The notes under the pieces: generated by a model
What the model was told of the DNA's origin: nothing
The model's input: the letters and a program-made list of their open reading frames with translations, nothing else
Databases searched by the model: none
DNA from: Tetrapyrgos nigripes
Lineage: Eukaryota > Basidiomycota > Agaricomycetes > Agaricales > Campanellaceae
NCBI GenBank assembly: GCA_013368315.1
Contig: JAACJM010000005.1
Span: forward strand, 1,054,001 to 1,118,000
DNA: 64,000 nucleotides
Direction: 5' to 3'
Shown here: positions 12,439 through 23,953 of the stretch, one piece after another
Layout of the letters: each line of letters opens with the position of its first letter
How positions within the stretch are numbered: the first letter of the stretch is position 1
Program-made: the position numbers and the translations under genes

Positions 12439-13166
12439 AACTAAAATTGGGGTACTTATTAGTAGATCACTGATAAACTTGATGAATTTGGAGTTCGTCA
12501 CCGGCGTGCACTTGAAACAAGACTTGCAATAATTTTTTCAGCGAGAAATTGATAGTCAAAACCCAGTCGCTGTGCAACAACTGTGTCCTAACCCTAGGGG
12601 ACTCGCAGTAACATAGGACTATGTTACGGTGAAGATATAGGTAGGTAAGGATGAATACATAAGCACTACCAAAGGCCACAGTAGGGAGACATGAAAAACC
12701 TGGGAAACCTAAGTCTATTTTCAAAATGGCCTGGGAACATCTTTGTCAGACGCGGCACACAGCCACCTGCCCTGACAGGATTTTTCTTCCGAACCACGTC
12801 GAGTATTTACTATTCGTTGGGGGCGTTGTATTGTTTCTCAGTGAGTTTATACTTTGTGTATACAAAGGTGTCTTTCACTCTAACTTTCCCCTTTCCAGCC
12901 TTTCCAAACAAAGGGGTGACTAGGCCGCACTGCCGACAGCGACGCGCCCGGTGTCACGGTAGCAAACATAAAGCTTGGTGAATCACATTGAGCTAAACAA
13001 GGTTTCGGTACATACATACAACACAAGTATTCTGTAGTTCGTAAAGATATCAACACTACGCTTATTTGCAACTTTAATCGTTCAAGTCCTTCCAGGAATT
13101 CAGAATCATTATCACCATCATACAGTTGGACAAGGGCTGTAACACTACCCACTCCTAAAAAGCATT
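12439..13166. other. intergenic, no gene supported
   Basis: Contains a perfect short palindrome GTAACATAGGACTATGTTAC at about 12609 and otherwise open frames without coding character. Includes the 3' flank of the tyrosinase gene. Confidence 0.4.
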
Positions 13167-15484
13167 TCACTCCTGGTAACCCGTAGCATGGCGACCACGA
13201 GTGACATCATGGCAATGACGAGTTTCCGTTGGAATAGGGAACAATGAACCAGGCGGCAAGTCGAGTCTCGTGGCAATCACAGTCACTTGGAGAGAAGGAA
13301 GCTGAGCGAGATCAACCGCTTCGCCGGTTACCTATGTTTCCATTCGTAACAGAAAAAATGAAAAAAAAAGGTCAGAACAAGGTCAAGGCGGGCATGAAGC
13401 AACATGAAAACGAACCTTGACAACACGCCAATGAAGTTGTTCAGTGAGATATGGCTCTACAACACTTGGATCCAAGGAAGGCAAATTAGCATGAGTAAGG
13501 ATGCCATCGTTAAGATTGACGAAGCCTTCCAGCGTTAAGTCCTGTCGCGTGCGGCAATTGGCACAGCTTTCTGCAGAGCTAGAAAAAAAAGAAGGGGGAG
13601 GGATTTTAGCATGTAGCCTTCGAGGTGCACGGCGATTTTCAACTATACTACTCACCTGTTTACAAATGCATGATGAGCACCTACGAAGTGATCGCAAGTC
13701 AACCATTCCGCCGAATTCTCAGGAACGGAACCCAAGAAGATAGGAACACTGAAACTAGCCCCAATTTCGTACTTCTTGACATGAATACGGGCAGTCCATT
13801 CCCATAAATCCCTGGTATGTTCAGTAGGCCGAGGAGCGTGAGCTACTTCGGGGTGTGCACCACCATTCCCTGTTTGAGAGGGGGGAGTGGCAATGAAACT
13901 CCTAACAACAGCCATAGGTGCTTGTTCTCCCGGAGTGCCTTCGTTCTGAGGCTTCTCTTCTGCAGCAGAGGCTTTGAGAGCGGCAGTAGTAGCAAGAGTA
14001 GTAAGAGTACGAGGAATGGTAGTTCCTCCTCCGTAGAGTTGATTCACGATTCCGGCGATCGCGATTTGAACAGCCGACGGACTGCTTATGTTGATGTCAT
14101 TGAAGTCGGGATAAGTGTATCCAAGAGGAGCGGTAGATGTAACGTTCGCCGAGGACCAGTAGTTGTTTTGGGTGTGCCAGAAGGGGGTAAGATCTAAATA
14201 CATAACGTCAATGAATGTGCATCAAACTGGGAAAAGAAATCCTCACTAGTGTTCTGGTCGATAGCAGAACCGGCGCGAATGGTCCATGTACCATCTTGAG
14301 AGGTATTAGGAGTGACCCAGACTCCCGGGTGAAGAGCAGACCACAAGGACAGCATGCGGTCAACATTTGCATGATGCATGAAGAAGATAGGGTCGAATGC
14401 TGAAACACCATTTTAATCTGAGGATTTCTGGCCAACAGTAGTATAGGGTAAATCTCACCAGCTACCGAGGGATCACTCATGTGCCCATTTCCTCCGACGT
14501 TGACATGAATACCATCATGGATAGCTTCCAAACTGTTACTAGAACTACCACCGTCACCAACGGTGTGGTTACTGAACGCCGGCCAGGTATTGACTCGTGT
14601 AAGCATGTTGTAAGTCGTCGACGTGATCTGAGATTGGGCCCTTTGCAAGGTTCTGGAAGCGTAAAAAAGTAAAATGTCAACGTCGGATGCACGATCAGCG
14701 TGGAAGTGAACAGGGCTACACCGACCTTTTCATCGTATTGATATCTTCCGTGGGACTAGGATTCGTCGAACTCGTAGGATACCTGACGGTCGTCTTCCAT
14801 ACGCTGTAAGGTCTCGGGAAAGACTTATCGATAGGATGGAAAGTATATCGTCGAAGAGGGTTTGTGACCGGAACCCTCTTACCATCGGGAGCAGCGGCGA
14901 TAGTAACCTGGTCCAACGAAATAACCTCTGCTGGTGGAACCGAATTCCTAGCCCAATCCCAAAAGGGTTGACGAAGATTCTGAGCGGCATCTTTGAATCG
15001 TTGAGCGTCAGCGCTAGTGTAGGTAGCGGCGATTTTGACGGCTTCCGCTTGAATGACTTGCTGTAAAACGGTTTAGACAAGGCGATGAGGCAGAGAAACT
15101 GAACCGCATACCTCGAGGAGCATCATGTATGGCCGATGGAATGTAGGAAAGAGAACATCTCCGTGGGTGCAATAACCCTCCCATCCGTTACGATCGATGG
15201 GTTGAGCACCAGAACCGTCCCATGAAACATAAGGTAATCCATGGATACCTCCGATTTGGAAGAATGAATCGATATCACTCTGACTCTTGTTGGAGTAGAT
15301 GGATTCTATCCCAGATCATGAGCAAACGAAGAGCATACAGAAAACGACCCAGCTCACGCAACACCTGGATGTACAACGAGAAATGTGCTTCGTTCTTGAC
15401 GAAGTCATTGATCTCCAAGCGATTTGGAGCTTGAGCTCCTTGAGTTTGACCACCTGAGGCACCAGTTACGAGAAAGCGAGACAT
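13167..15484 (-). CDS. tyrosinase (polyphenol oxidase)
   Basis: Type-3 copper enzyme that hydroxylates monophenols and oxidises o-diphenols to quinones, the first step of melanin formation and mushroom browning. About eight exons; starts [12 protein letters not shown], as in mushroom PPO proteins, with no signal peptide. Copper A ligands are seen in [17 protein letters not shown] (the Cys-x-His thioether pair) and [14 protein letters not shown]; copper B ligands in [10 protein letters not shown] and [12 protein letters not shown]. All six expected His are present. The C-terminal part ([20 protein letters not shown], then [29 protein letters not shown], ending [10 protein letters not shown]) is the lid domain that is usually cleaved off to activate the latent enzyme. 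The frame is intact across all introns I could follow. No neighbouring melanin gene is evident. Confidence 0.92.
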
Positions 15485-16464
15485 CTTTGTGAAGTGAGGA
15501 GGGATTTGAGCTCGAGCCTGAGATTTTATAGGTTTTCGAGGTCTGGACTTACGAGATACTAAGCTAAGATCTTTAGAATGGAACTAGTCTCCCGTCGGCT
15601 GTATGAGGCTATCCAATTATGCTTCGGATCGGACGTTCAGGTAGAGATTTCGCCGAATGTGGGGTATTTGACAGAACTAAAATCGACATTGAGAACTTCT
15701 TGCAAGGTCATGACCGTTTTGACCGCTAGAGACCCAGAAAGGGATCTGACGAGTAAGGGTAGATGAACCTCTTGGATTCATTCCTATAGCTGCAAATGGG
15801 AAGGTGAAGAACGAAACACCGGAAGGATGGGGTATAATGGATGATGAATGGGGGGGTGCGTGACTTCGTATGACTTCGAGCGGCACGGAACAAAGAGAAG
15901 CTCTTGTGATGAGGGCGGTCATCTCAAGAAAGATTCTTTGACGGTGAGCTGAACCTCTGCTTCTGCCAAGCAGCGCTCGCGAGATCGAATACAATGGGTT
16001 CACCAGTCAAAACAGATCTGGATTTCATATCAAGGCAAAACAACGGATGCCTTGAGATATCTGCGCAACACTAGCGCGAAGAAATGCCTCAACCCCGCAG
16101 TCAATACATGACGACCCTGACAGAAAGAATAACGGAGATTTCGCAATCAACTTGAAACAGGAAGGAAGCGCCGCGATGCTGTGAATAGCGGGAAACAAAT
16201 GGAGATGGGTATGGAAAAATGGACTAAGACTCCATCTCCGGTCAAGGGATGTGTAAATGACTTTGCCTTCGATGACAGGGCCTCGTAATGAATCCTTCAG
16301 GACAGCTAGGGGGTTGGGGCAGACGTCTTGATTTCATTCGAGTTGAGGAACGCAAGAAATATAAGGAACATGCGCCCTCATTTGACCATATTCCAATATC
16401 GGATGAATACGAGGAACGAGGGTCTTCTAGGCAGAATAAATTCCGAAGTACCAATTGTCTACTT
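15485..16464. other. intergenic, no gene supported
   Basis: Upstream region of the tyrosinase gene and a further stretch with only short conflicting frames. The word GGGCCTCGTAA occurs at 16278-16288. Confidence 0.4.
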
Positions 16465-16646
16465 CATCACACAAAAATACACTCCATGCTAACTCTCAGA
16501 ATTGTTTTATCCAAATTCCAACCAGATTGCAGCTTGGTGATAATTGAGTTATGGGAGTTATAACCCAGTTATATTGGACTAGAGTCCAATCTAGTCCAAT
16601 ATAATCTTCATAATAGAGTTATCATGGAGAGTAATTTTGTGTGATG
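16465..16646. mobile_element. MITE, 182 bp, ATCACACAAAA ends
   Basis: Inverted ends of about 31 bases: the left begins CATCACACAAAAATACACTC and the reverse of the right begins CATCACACAAAATTACTCTC, both running on into CCATG-TAACTCT. The centre is itself a hairpin of two 14-base arms, TTATATTGGACTAG and its complement, with an 8-base loop. No coding capacity. It is unrelated to the CACGCC family. Target duplication could not be fixed. Confidence 0.75.
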
Positions 16647-16696
16647 TTACGCCTCAGGTACGAACGCTATTGCTGTGTCGCGTTGAGATATTAGGG

Positions 16697-17145
16697 TCAG
16701 TAAACACGTAAAAAACCTGCTAAAGCTAAGACGTCCGCAGCCATCGGTAGTCGAGTGAAAATATGTGACACCGACACCGATGTGCAAGGCTCAGCGACCA
16801 GGGTATTAGAGGAAACTATCGGTAAGCATACTATCATTTCGGCCCTAAGGACACTTTGTAAAAATAGTACTCGCAGCTTTGAGTTCAGGCTATCCAAATC
16901 CAAATCCGTCGACAGTAAGATCAGCGATAGTATCAGAAGCATTGAGAATACAATGAGTCCAACTGGTCAACTTACATGGTCTTTATACCACTTATAAAAT
17001 CCTGCCGTATCTTCCCCCGCATATCAAATGCGTACGTAAACGCACACTTTTGAGCCGACTCGCTCTCAGCGTATTCTGGAATAGTCATCGACTCTGAGAG
17101 AGCGTTAATTGCCCTTGGTTCTTCGTAAGTGGCGAGATGAACCAT
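16697..17145 (-). CDS. possible two-exon hypothetical gene
   Basis: On the minus strand an ATG at 17145 opens a 57-codon frame (MVHLATYEEPRAINALSESM, then EYAESESAQKCAFTYAFDMR) that looks coding and ends at a strong donor, AT/GTAAGT, near 16974. Joining it to an acceptor near 16889 (TTGGATAG) keeps phase and gives about 120 residues ending FLRVY. The second exon has no similarity that I recognise and a biased hydrophobic composition, so the model may be wrong and only the first exon real. No function is suggested. Confidence 0.3.
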
Positions 17146-18077
17146 GGAAGAGATAGGATTGCGTGAAAGGAGCGTAAGGGAGAGACGATTATTGGTGAAC
17201 GTGTTTGAGGAGACTGTAGGGCGTCAGGCATACGTGACTGCTATTAGTTTCATGAAAAGGGACTCGATAATCGTAGAAATCACTCGCCCTCACGAAAATA
17301 TCCCCTTGTTCCGATTACTATTAATTTGGTCCATCCTATTGAATATTATGGACCTGCAATGGAAAGTCAAGCAACCAGAGAACGCGAGGTAAACGGTCTG
17401 AATACCGGTCCTCCGAACACGACAAATGGGTTGTTTGCGGGCCCAAAATCAAATAGATCATCCGGTTGTGATCCGGTAGGAACAGCAGGACAACAGGAAG
17501 ATGATAGTGGCCATTAGAGCACAATAAGATAATGTGAGAAACGCAGCAAGATTAGCAAAAAGGACTTCAAAGGTCAACGAATAAGAACTACGTACATAAT
17601 GCAACCAACAAAGAGAGACAATGCAACCCAAACACCCTCCTTCGCATCAATGACAACCGCACCATTATGCCCAACATCCTTCCCACTGTCTTCGATCCGT
17701 CCGCACTCCCCTTTGCGCCATCCAATGTCACAACAGCTGCTAACTCATGCACATCACTCGTTGGCTGCGTCTCGAGATTCACCAACAATTACGAGGCCCT
17801 TTTAAGGGACTCGTCCTTACACACGACGTTTCTGCGTGTGGCTATGCTCATTAGGTCCTCCTCCTGATTGGCGGGCAATTCCCGCCATCACCAAACACTA
17901 AATTTGGGCCTCATTCTCGTGCCACGCGCAGCGATGGCCCACATTTTCCTCGTCACATAGGTCCCATTTGGCGAAATTCCATTCACCACTACGAAAACCA
18001 TAGCCAGACCAGGTTGGAATACATTCATTTGCGAGACGTGCAGTATGATAGATCTGTCAGAGGTTGTTGTTGAGCTG
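17146..18077. other. intergenic, no gene supported
   Basis: Conflicting short frames on both strands. TTACGAGGCCC, the complement of the dispersed 11-mer, is at 17789-17799 inside an imperfect palindrome (ACGAGGCCCTTTTAAGGGAC and on to TCGT). Confidence 0.35.

Positions 18078-18114
<37 letters not shown>
18078..18114. repeat. GATA microsatellite
   Basis: About nine tandem copies of the tetranucleotide GATA without interruption. Confidence 0.95.
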
Positions 18115-18143
18115 GTAACGTTGTCCCGTTAATGCCGTGGTTG

Positions 18144-18581
18144 TCAAACTAGGACGAACGACGGAGACGTGAGTGTTGGCAGTTGCGTCGTTGGAGCAAC
18201 CGGAGTAGGATGATGTGGGATGGTTACATCAAAGGAGTAACCACCATAAGAGGGTATGGGAATTCCATTTGGTTGAGCACAAGCAGATGTGCAGAAGTAG
18301 GATGGGTAGAAGATTTCCATCATCATTGACATAGGCGGGTTGGGAGCCGTCTTTGTGTTCCGGAGTAATACGGTGGCAGCCAGCGGAATCCTCGAAGTCT
18401 GAACCATTAGATAAAAGGGTGGTAGGGTTTCAGTTGCTGGCCGACGTGAAAGGAAGCAAGGTGAATGTATCAGATGCAGGGTAAACACGGACAATACCGC
18501 CAGGTATGTCACAGAGTGGCGTTTCGACGTCTGTGTCTGTAGGTTCCCAAAATACTGAAGCTCACGATGATTGATCGTCAT
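18144..18581 (-). CDS. hypothetical 145-codon frame
   Basis: Uninterrupted minus-strand frame starting MTINHRELQYFGNLQ with a hydrophobic stretch (TYLAVLSVFTLHLIHSPCF) near residue 25 and a Pro/Thr-rich end. It lies head to head with the secreted-protein gene at 18706, 125 bases apart, with a TATATATTATACGA-like stretch between. It has no recognised domain, and genes here are usually interrupted by introns, so it may be chance or one exon of a gene that I cannot resolve. Confidence 0.25.
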   Translation of the reverse strand: MTINHRELQYFGNLQTQTSKRHSVTYLAVLSVFTLHLIHSPCFLSRRPATETLPPFYLMVQTSRIPLAATVLLRNTKTAPNPPMSMMMEIFYPSYFCTSACAQPNGIPIPSYGGYSFDVTIPHHPTPVAPTTQLPTLTSPSFVLV

Positions 18582-19417
18582 TACTGTCTGTCTACGAGAG
18601 ACTACGATTGATCAGGGTCGGTCAAATATCGTATAATATATACTTGAAGGTACCTTGTGTTCACAACTTTCTTTCTTACCCCCCTCATCCCTGAAAAGCT
18701 GGTCCATGATGAAACACACTCTGTTTGCTTCCTCACTTGTTGTTTTCACAAATATTCTGGGTATGTACTCTGTCCCTTTGACTTGCTGCCCTACCATTCT
18801 CTAGAGTGCTCATCATGTTGCACAGGCTCCGTCGTCGCCGACGAATTGACACTTTACGAAGTCTTCGATTCAAGTGCCCCTGTACCTGTACCTGTAGACG
18901 CCGCCCCTACAGCTACACTTGCTGCGATTCCTATTGGCGTAGCTGATGGCGCAACTACCTATCTCATCGAGGCTATAGCCACCGACTCCGTCATCGACAC
19001 TGTAATTACTAATACCGGTGCGTCGCTTCATTCTCCACTCTACCATGGACTGAATAAGATACATCCAACCATTCAATACCATCCTATCAATGCTACCATC
19101 TCGTCACTCAGGAACCATCGTTGCTTCCGCTGCTGGATGGAAGGTCACAGAACCTGTTGAGGACGGTGTAGGCGGTGGAGAAATTGGATGTAGTACACCT
19201 GATGCCCAGGGTAATGGAGAATGCATCGAACGCGAAAACCTGAACGGCACTACATTCGCTTTCACTCAGACCGGTAGCATGTTCTCTTTTGTACTTTCGG
19301 TTTCTCCAACTGGCGCTGCTGATACCGGAGGCAGCTCTGGATCGTCAGGGTCCGGCAGTGGTAACAACAACAACACTGCTGGTAACGGAGGCAGCTCTGG
19401 ATCAGGATCCGGCAGCG

Positions 19418-22400
19418 GGTATCGGAAATCTGCGGGTACGTCATGCGGGTACACTGCGGGTACATGCGGGTCATGCGGGTCATGCGGGTCATGCGGGTAC
19501 CCATTATCCTTTGCTTATCATGTACAATCTTAGTTGATTAAGCCTTATAATTACTCTTTTATTGTGTAGATAGTCTTTTAACAATGCAGAGCCTGTTATA
19601 TAGCTATTTCACGAAGAATAGAACGTGCTGTTGGTATTTACGTAAAATCATTCATACAAAATGATGGGATTAGGCGGTATATGTAAGGCTCAGCTTCACC
19701 CATTATTGACACTTTCTGACCTGCTCTGCGCTCGCCTTTGCCCGTCTCTGCAAATGGGACTCCTTGTAAGCATGAGTATCCAACGTTATGTAGCCTTAGT
19801 CACATAGAATATTCTTTTTGTAGAAATGGCTTGGTAAAAGCATCATACACCCCGCTGTTGATGCTATTTTCCCTGAGAGTGATTCAGAAAGTGACGATAG
19901 TTTTGATTTCACATTCAGTAAGTCAGTCCATTGATAGCAGGTTTATCACGCTACTCACAGCTGATATACAGGCAATACTGAAGATACACTTGTATTACAT
20001 CAAGATGAAATTTCAAGACGTGAGTCTTATGTATTCACCACATCTGAATATATCCTTATACCATTTTGATTAAGATACAAATGTATCTACTTCTTTACCC
20101 CCTAATAATGACTGTTTTGTACACCGTGAGTGACACAAACACATTAAGTTGTAGGGACTAACCATGAATCCCCTATAGCGCCTGAAGAATACCTAGGAAA
20201 TCCTGATTCAGGGGAAGAGAAAGATAATGGTATGTACTTCCCATTGGTAGTGGATATATCTTTCATGAATTTGTCCAGGGAATGCCTCAGACATGGATAT
20301 AGACAATGGAGAGCTGGGTTGTCCAGAAGTTAGAACAAGTAAGAGTACCATTGTTTTGAAATCAGTTCAGCAGGATCTTACATGTTATCCTTGATTCCAG
20401 TGCCTCCCGTAAATGAATCATGCGAGGACAAGAGTGGTTAATTCTGATTTCTTTTCAAAATATTTATCTTTCTGACTTTCTTGTAATATAAGGCCTGCAA
20501 CACCTACCTACACGTCGAGATGAAACCCAGGTCAGGTTGCCACAAGAGAATAGCATGCATATAGATTTTACAGCTACAAACGCTGAAGTTGTTCAATTTC
20601 AAGTCTATCGCGAAGGCAAGTAGGCCACATATTTGGATTCTCTCCAACCAATTTAAATACCTTCTATTCTGATACTTATAGGATACACATCCCAGATGCA
20701 ATTCAATACACATGCACTACAGACATATCAAAATTCAGTCCCTTCCATCAGTATGAGACTATCTTTTTGTACCATTGAGTTATTTGCTAACTACCTCTAC
20801 AGTGCAGCCTAGTACCATTCCAACAGATCCACAATCCAATGTGATACCAAGCAAATCTGCAGTTGTGCCCTCAGTGCAATCTACCAGTCACTCAGTTGGG
20901 AACTTACAAAAACCACTATGTCCACCAACCACAGTAGCTAGTCAAACTGTACCACCCTCTTCATCACACCCTCCAGCAGTTGTTCGAACTGCACCACTAC
21001 CACCTCCAGCAACTAATCAAGCTGCTTGCCCTGTAGATCTCACTGATCCTGCCCGGCTTACTGCTTTTGTTCCTCTGGACCCTCAACCTGAACCACAGTG
21101 CCGACATGGGCATGATGTTAATGTGCAATTTACTACTGTTGACAATTTGGAACAGGGTTTCTGGAATGGATGGCCAAATGGAAAATTTGCCATTGACCTT
21201 GATCATGCTACATACATGAAGCATGGAATGCTAGCTGTTCAGTGGGCTACACGGAACTGCAAGGGAAACAATGGAAAGAAAAATCAAAAGGGTTCAATCC
21301 ATGCTACTACAATAGCTGGGGGGAAGGAGAGCTACAAGAAGTGTCTTGGTGTCTTACGATGCACTAATCCTCAGTGTCAAGTCATTACTCGGCCAAAAAT
21401 TGAGAAAAAGATTCTGGAAGCACAGTGCTTAAATGAGTACTGTATATGTGGGTTCTCACTGGAACATTTTGACTGTGGAGCAATGTCTTTTCTTATTGAA
21501 TATGCACAGGTGGGAGATGACATCACCACACGGCTTTATCGTTACATCCATGCTGGTTGCCACAATCATCCTCGGATTCCATACACCAAACATCTCACTG
21601 CACAGGAGGCTAAAGACACTCGGCAGCATCTCGGGAACAACATGCACAAAAAGCACTTGGAGTCATATGAAGGAGGAGAGACTCTAGATGGTCCAACTCC
21701 ACCAGCACCACAGTTGGCACAGAAATTTGCAAACATTGAAACCTACCGTTATGAAACTAAAAAAATGACAAAAGGAGCTACAGCAGAAGTTGGATGGTCA
21801 TTCATCAACCAGTTTCACTCCTGGATCCAGCAACATGAAGATGAAGTCCAAATCAGAATCAATACTGTAGGAAGGGAGCCTGAATGTGTCATATCATTTC
21901 ACTCAAAGTGGATGCAGGACCAACTCTTGCCAAAAGCTGAGCTTGTTGAAGGCCCTTTGCCATTAGAGGGCATGCTGACTGATGGTGCACACAAGTATTG
22001 GGCAGATCCCAATGCTGTGTTGATTTCCACTACTACATTCAATACTGTAATTGATAGATGGGTTCCCTCCATGTTCAGCTATGCAAATGGTGTTACAACT
22101 CAGCATTACCATTGGCATTTCACTGCTGTCATTGAGGCTATTGCTGAAGCTGCACATGAACATAATGAGAAAATTACTGATGAGTTGTTTGCACTTGTGA
22201 GGGCACTATATTTTCTATGGTTTTGAAAAAAGCTGATTTTTTTGATTAGGTTGTTGATTTCAGTGATGCTCAGCGCTTGGGATTTATCTCTGCATTCACC
22301 GACTATTTCATCCGCCAAGAGGACAACACTCGGACACGCACTGAACTAGAGAATGCTGCTCAGTCACTGATGCGAGTATTATCTTGGCGTTATTAAATAT

Positions 22401-23854
22401 TGTTCTTGCTAACTGTGGTTTAGGAGAGTGAATTTTGTAAAGCTGAAAGAGAGAAGATGGAGCAGAAGGTAAGGGAGAAGGAGGCAGAGAAGCAGAACCA
22501 TGCACCTCCACGGCCAAAACCAAGGCCATTGACCAAGGAACAAGCAGCAGAACGTAGTAAAAAGGCTTTACAAGAAGCTGGACTTACAGCTGAAAGGCCT
22601 GACCTTGCTAAAGAGAAAGTAGTTAAGACATTGCAGACAGTCCAGGAGAATGCACAGTTGCGTAGATCTAAGCGGGTGGCAGATCAAACAAAAGAGACTG
22701 AGGAGACAGAGAATAATAAAAAATCCAAGAAACAAAGGAAACAATAATTTAGAATACTGATCTGGGAGGCATACTAAGTAGTTCAGAGTCATAAATGTAG
22801 ATACAGAGTCCTTGTTATCAGCCTGCTGAAATTTTGATCATGAGATCCATGAGAATGATACTGAATATTACTACAGCAGGCAGGTTACTGTCTCAGCATG
22901 AATAAGAGTTCAGTCACACATCACAGCCAAAAGAAGCTAAGGCCAGATTTGACATTTTCTATTTTTTTCAGATTTTTTTGGATTTTTTTTTTGTCAGAAA
23001 GACTGAACTTTCGTTCATGCCAGGACAGTAGTATATATGTGCAAATACCATTAGTTCCTTCCAACGGACTCTCATACAACATAAAGGCGAGAAACACAGT
23101 ATCCGCTAGGTACCCGCATAGGTGCCCGCATGGTGCCCGCATGGGTACCCGCATGTGCACAGCCACTGCGGGTACCATGCGGGTACCATGCGGGTGCATT
23201 ACCAGCATCCACACAACATCTAAATCACTTCTAATGGATTGAAAATAAGGAATGCTGTAGCTCCTGTACTAATAGCCAGTACCTTGACATATTCAATGTG
23301 TAGAAATGAATTTCTATCATAAATTCTACTAAATCTTAGGCTAAATTCACATTGATCTCGACTTTTCTAGGAATTGGATCTACAAATTGCCTTAGTAAAC
23401 ACTTGAAACATTAGCTCAGTGATGTATTAGAATGAGTAGACTGCATTTACAATGCGAATTATGAAGAGTTTTATTCATGTGCAGGCTTCATTTCGAGTCT
23501 AAGGGTAATTTTGGTACATAACTCATAGAATATTGGCATGCAAAGAATGAAAATAGTCTCTACTGCATGCAATAGGCTTTTAGCAATAATATCCAGGCTG
23601 TTTTGTGGAGAAATACTTGAGTTATCAATGAGACTCTAATGTGAATGGGAGTAAGTGGCTGTGCTTATCCATGTACATTTGAGTTTCACTACACTTCGTT
23701 GAAGTCCATTTACAAGCTTTATGTACACTTTTACGCCTCTCTACTATGTTACAAATGCTCGTATGTATGTCATACATTGGTGAACTCAAATGATTACTGG
23801 TACCCGGGCCGTACCCGCAGCCCCGCAGGGGGTACCCGCAGATTTACCTATACC
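19418..23854 (+). mobile_element. Mutator-like DNA transposon, 4437 bp
   Basis: Ends are inverted: the left begins GGTATCGGAAATCTGCGGGT and the reverse of the right begins GGTATAGGTAAATCTGCGGG. The 13-bp GGATCCGGCAGCG is found on both sides (19405-19417 and 23855-23867). The subterminal parts carry many copies of TGCGGGTAC, seven or more within 19430-19500, others at 23780-23850 and an inverted cluster at 23107-23200; these are possible transposase-binding sites. Inside is a multi-exon transposase gene with a WRKY-GCM1-type zinc finger. The duplication is longer than the 8-11 bp usual for Mutator-like elements. The short inverted-repeat divergence suggests a fairly recent arrival. Confidence 0.85.
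20803..22747 (+). CDS. Mutator-like transposase with GCM-type zinc finger, C-terminally altered
   Basis: Exons 20803-22196, 22250-22375 and 22424-22747 join in phase (614 codons from the first acceptor). Several short GT-AG-bounded exons between about 20110 and 20770 probably supply the N-terminus. The order is a Pro/Ser/Thr-rich region, the zinc finger (CLGVLRCTNPQC, CICGFSLEHFDCG, HAGCHNHPR) matching the WRKY-GCM1 class found in Mutator-like transposases, then the RNase-H-like core start LTDGAHKYWADPNAVLISTT with the first Asp, and VVDFSDAQRLGFISAFTDYF with the second. After ENAAQSLMR the rest of the core, including the third acid residue and the usual Cys/His region, is absent. A Lys/Glu-rich tail of about 107 residues (PPRPKPRPLTKEQAAERSKK) follows instead. 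Probably not active alone. Confidence 0.75.
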
Positions 23855-23953
23855 GGATCCGGCAGCGGTAACAACGCTGCTCCCGGATTGATTGGCGGGA
23901 TGATAGGTGCTGTTGTGGGTGCTGTTGTATTTGGGGGATTGTTATCGATCTAA

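Larger units (their letters stand above)
18706..23953 (+). pseudogene. GPI-anchored-type secreted protein gene split by a transposon
   Basis: Exons 18706-18760, 18826-19017 and 19112 onward encode a signal peptide (MMKHTLFASSLVVFTNILG), an acidic domain (ELTLYEVFDSSAPVPVPV, TYLIEAIATDSVIDTVIT, then WKVTEPVEDGVGGG with two cysteines) and a Gly/Ser/Asn-rich stalk. At 19417 the stalk is broken by a 4437-bp Mutator-like element. The missing end lies at 23868-23953 and codes for a stalk remnant plus the hydrophobic tail LIGGMIGAVVGAVVFGGLLS typical of a GPI-anchor signal. Removing the element and one 13-bp duplicate restores phase: exon lengths sum to 213 codons. As it stands, translation runs into the element and adds a Cys/Gly-rich tail of about 35 residues with no anchor, ending at 19533. 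Wall or membrane location is inferred. Confidence 0.85.

Noticed and set aside
16755..17392. Two similar peptides VLEETIGKHTIISA and VFEETVGRQAYVTA on the plus strand as a duplicated gene
   Set aside because: Similarity covers only about 15 residues and is not supported by DNA similarity around it; the minus strand looks more coding at 17145.
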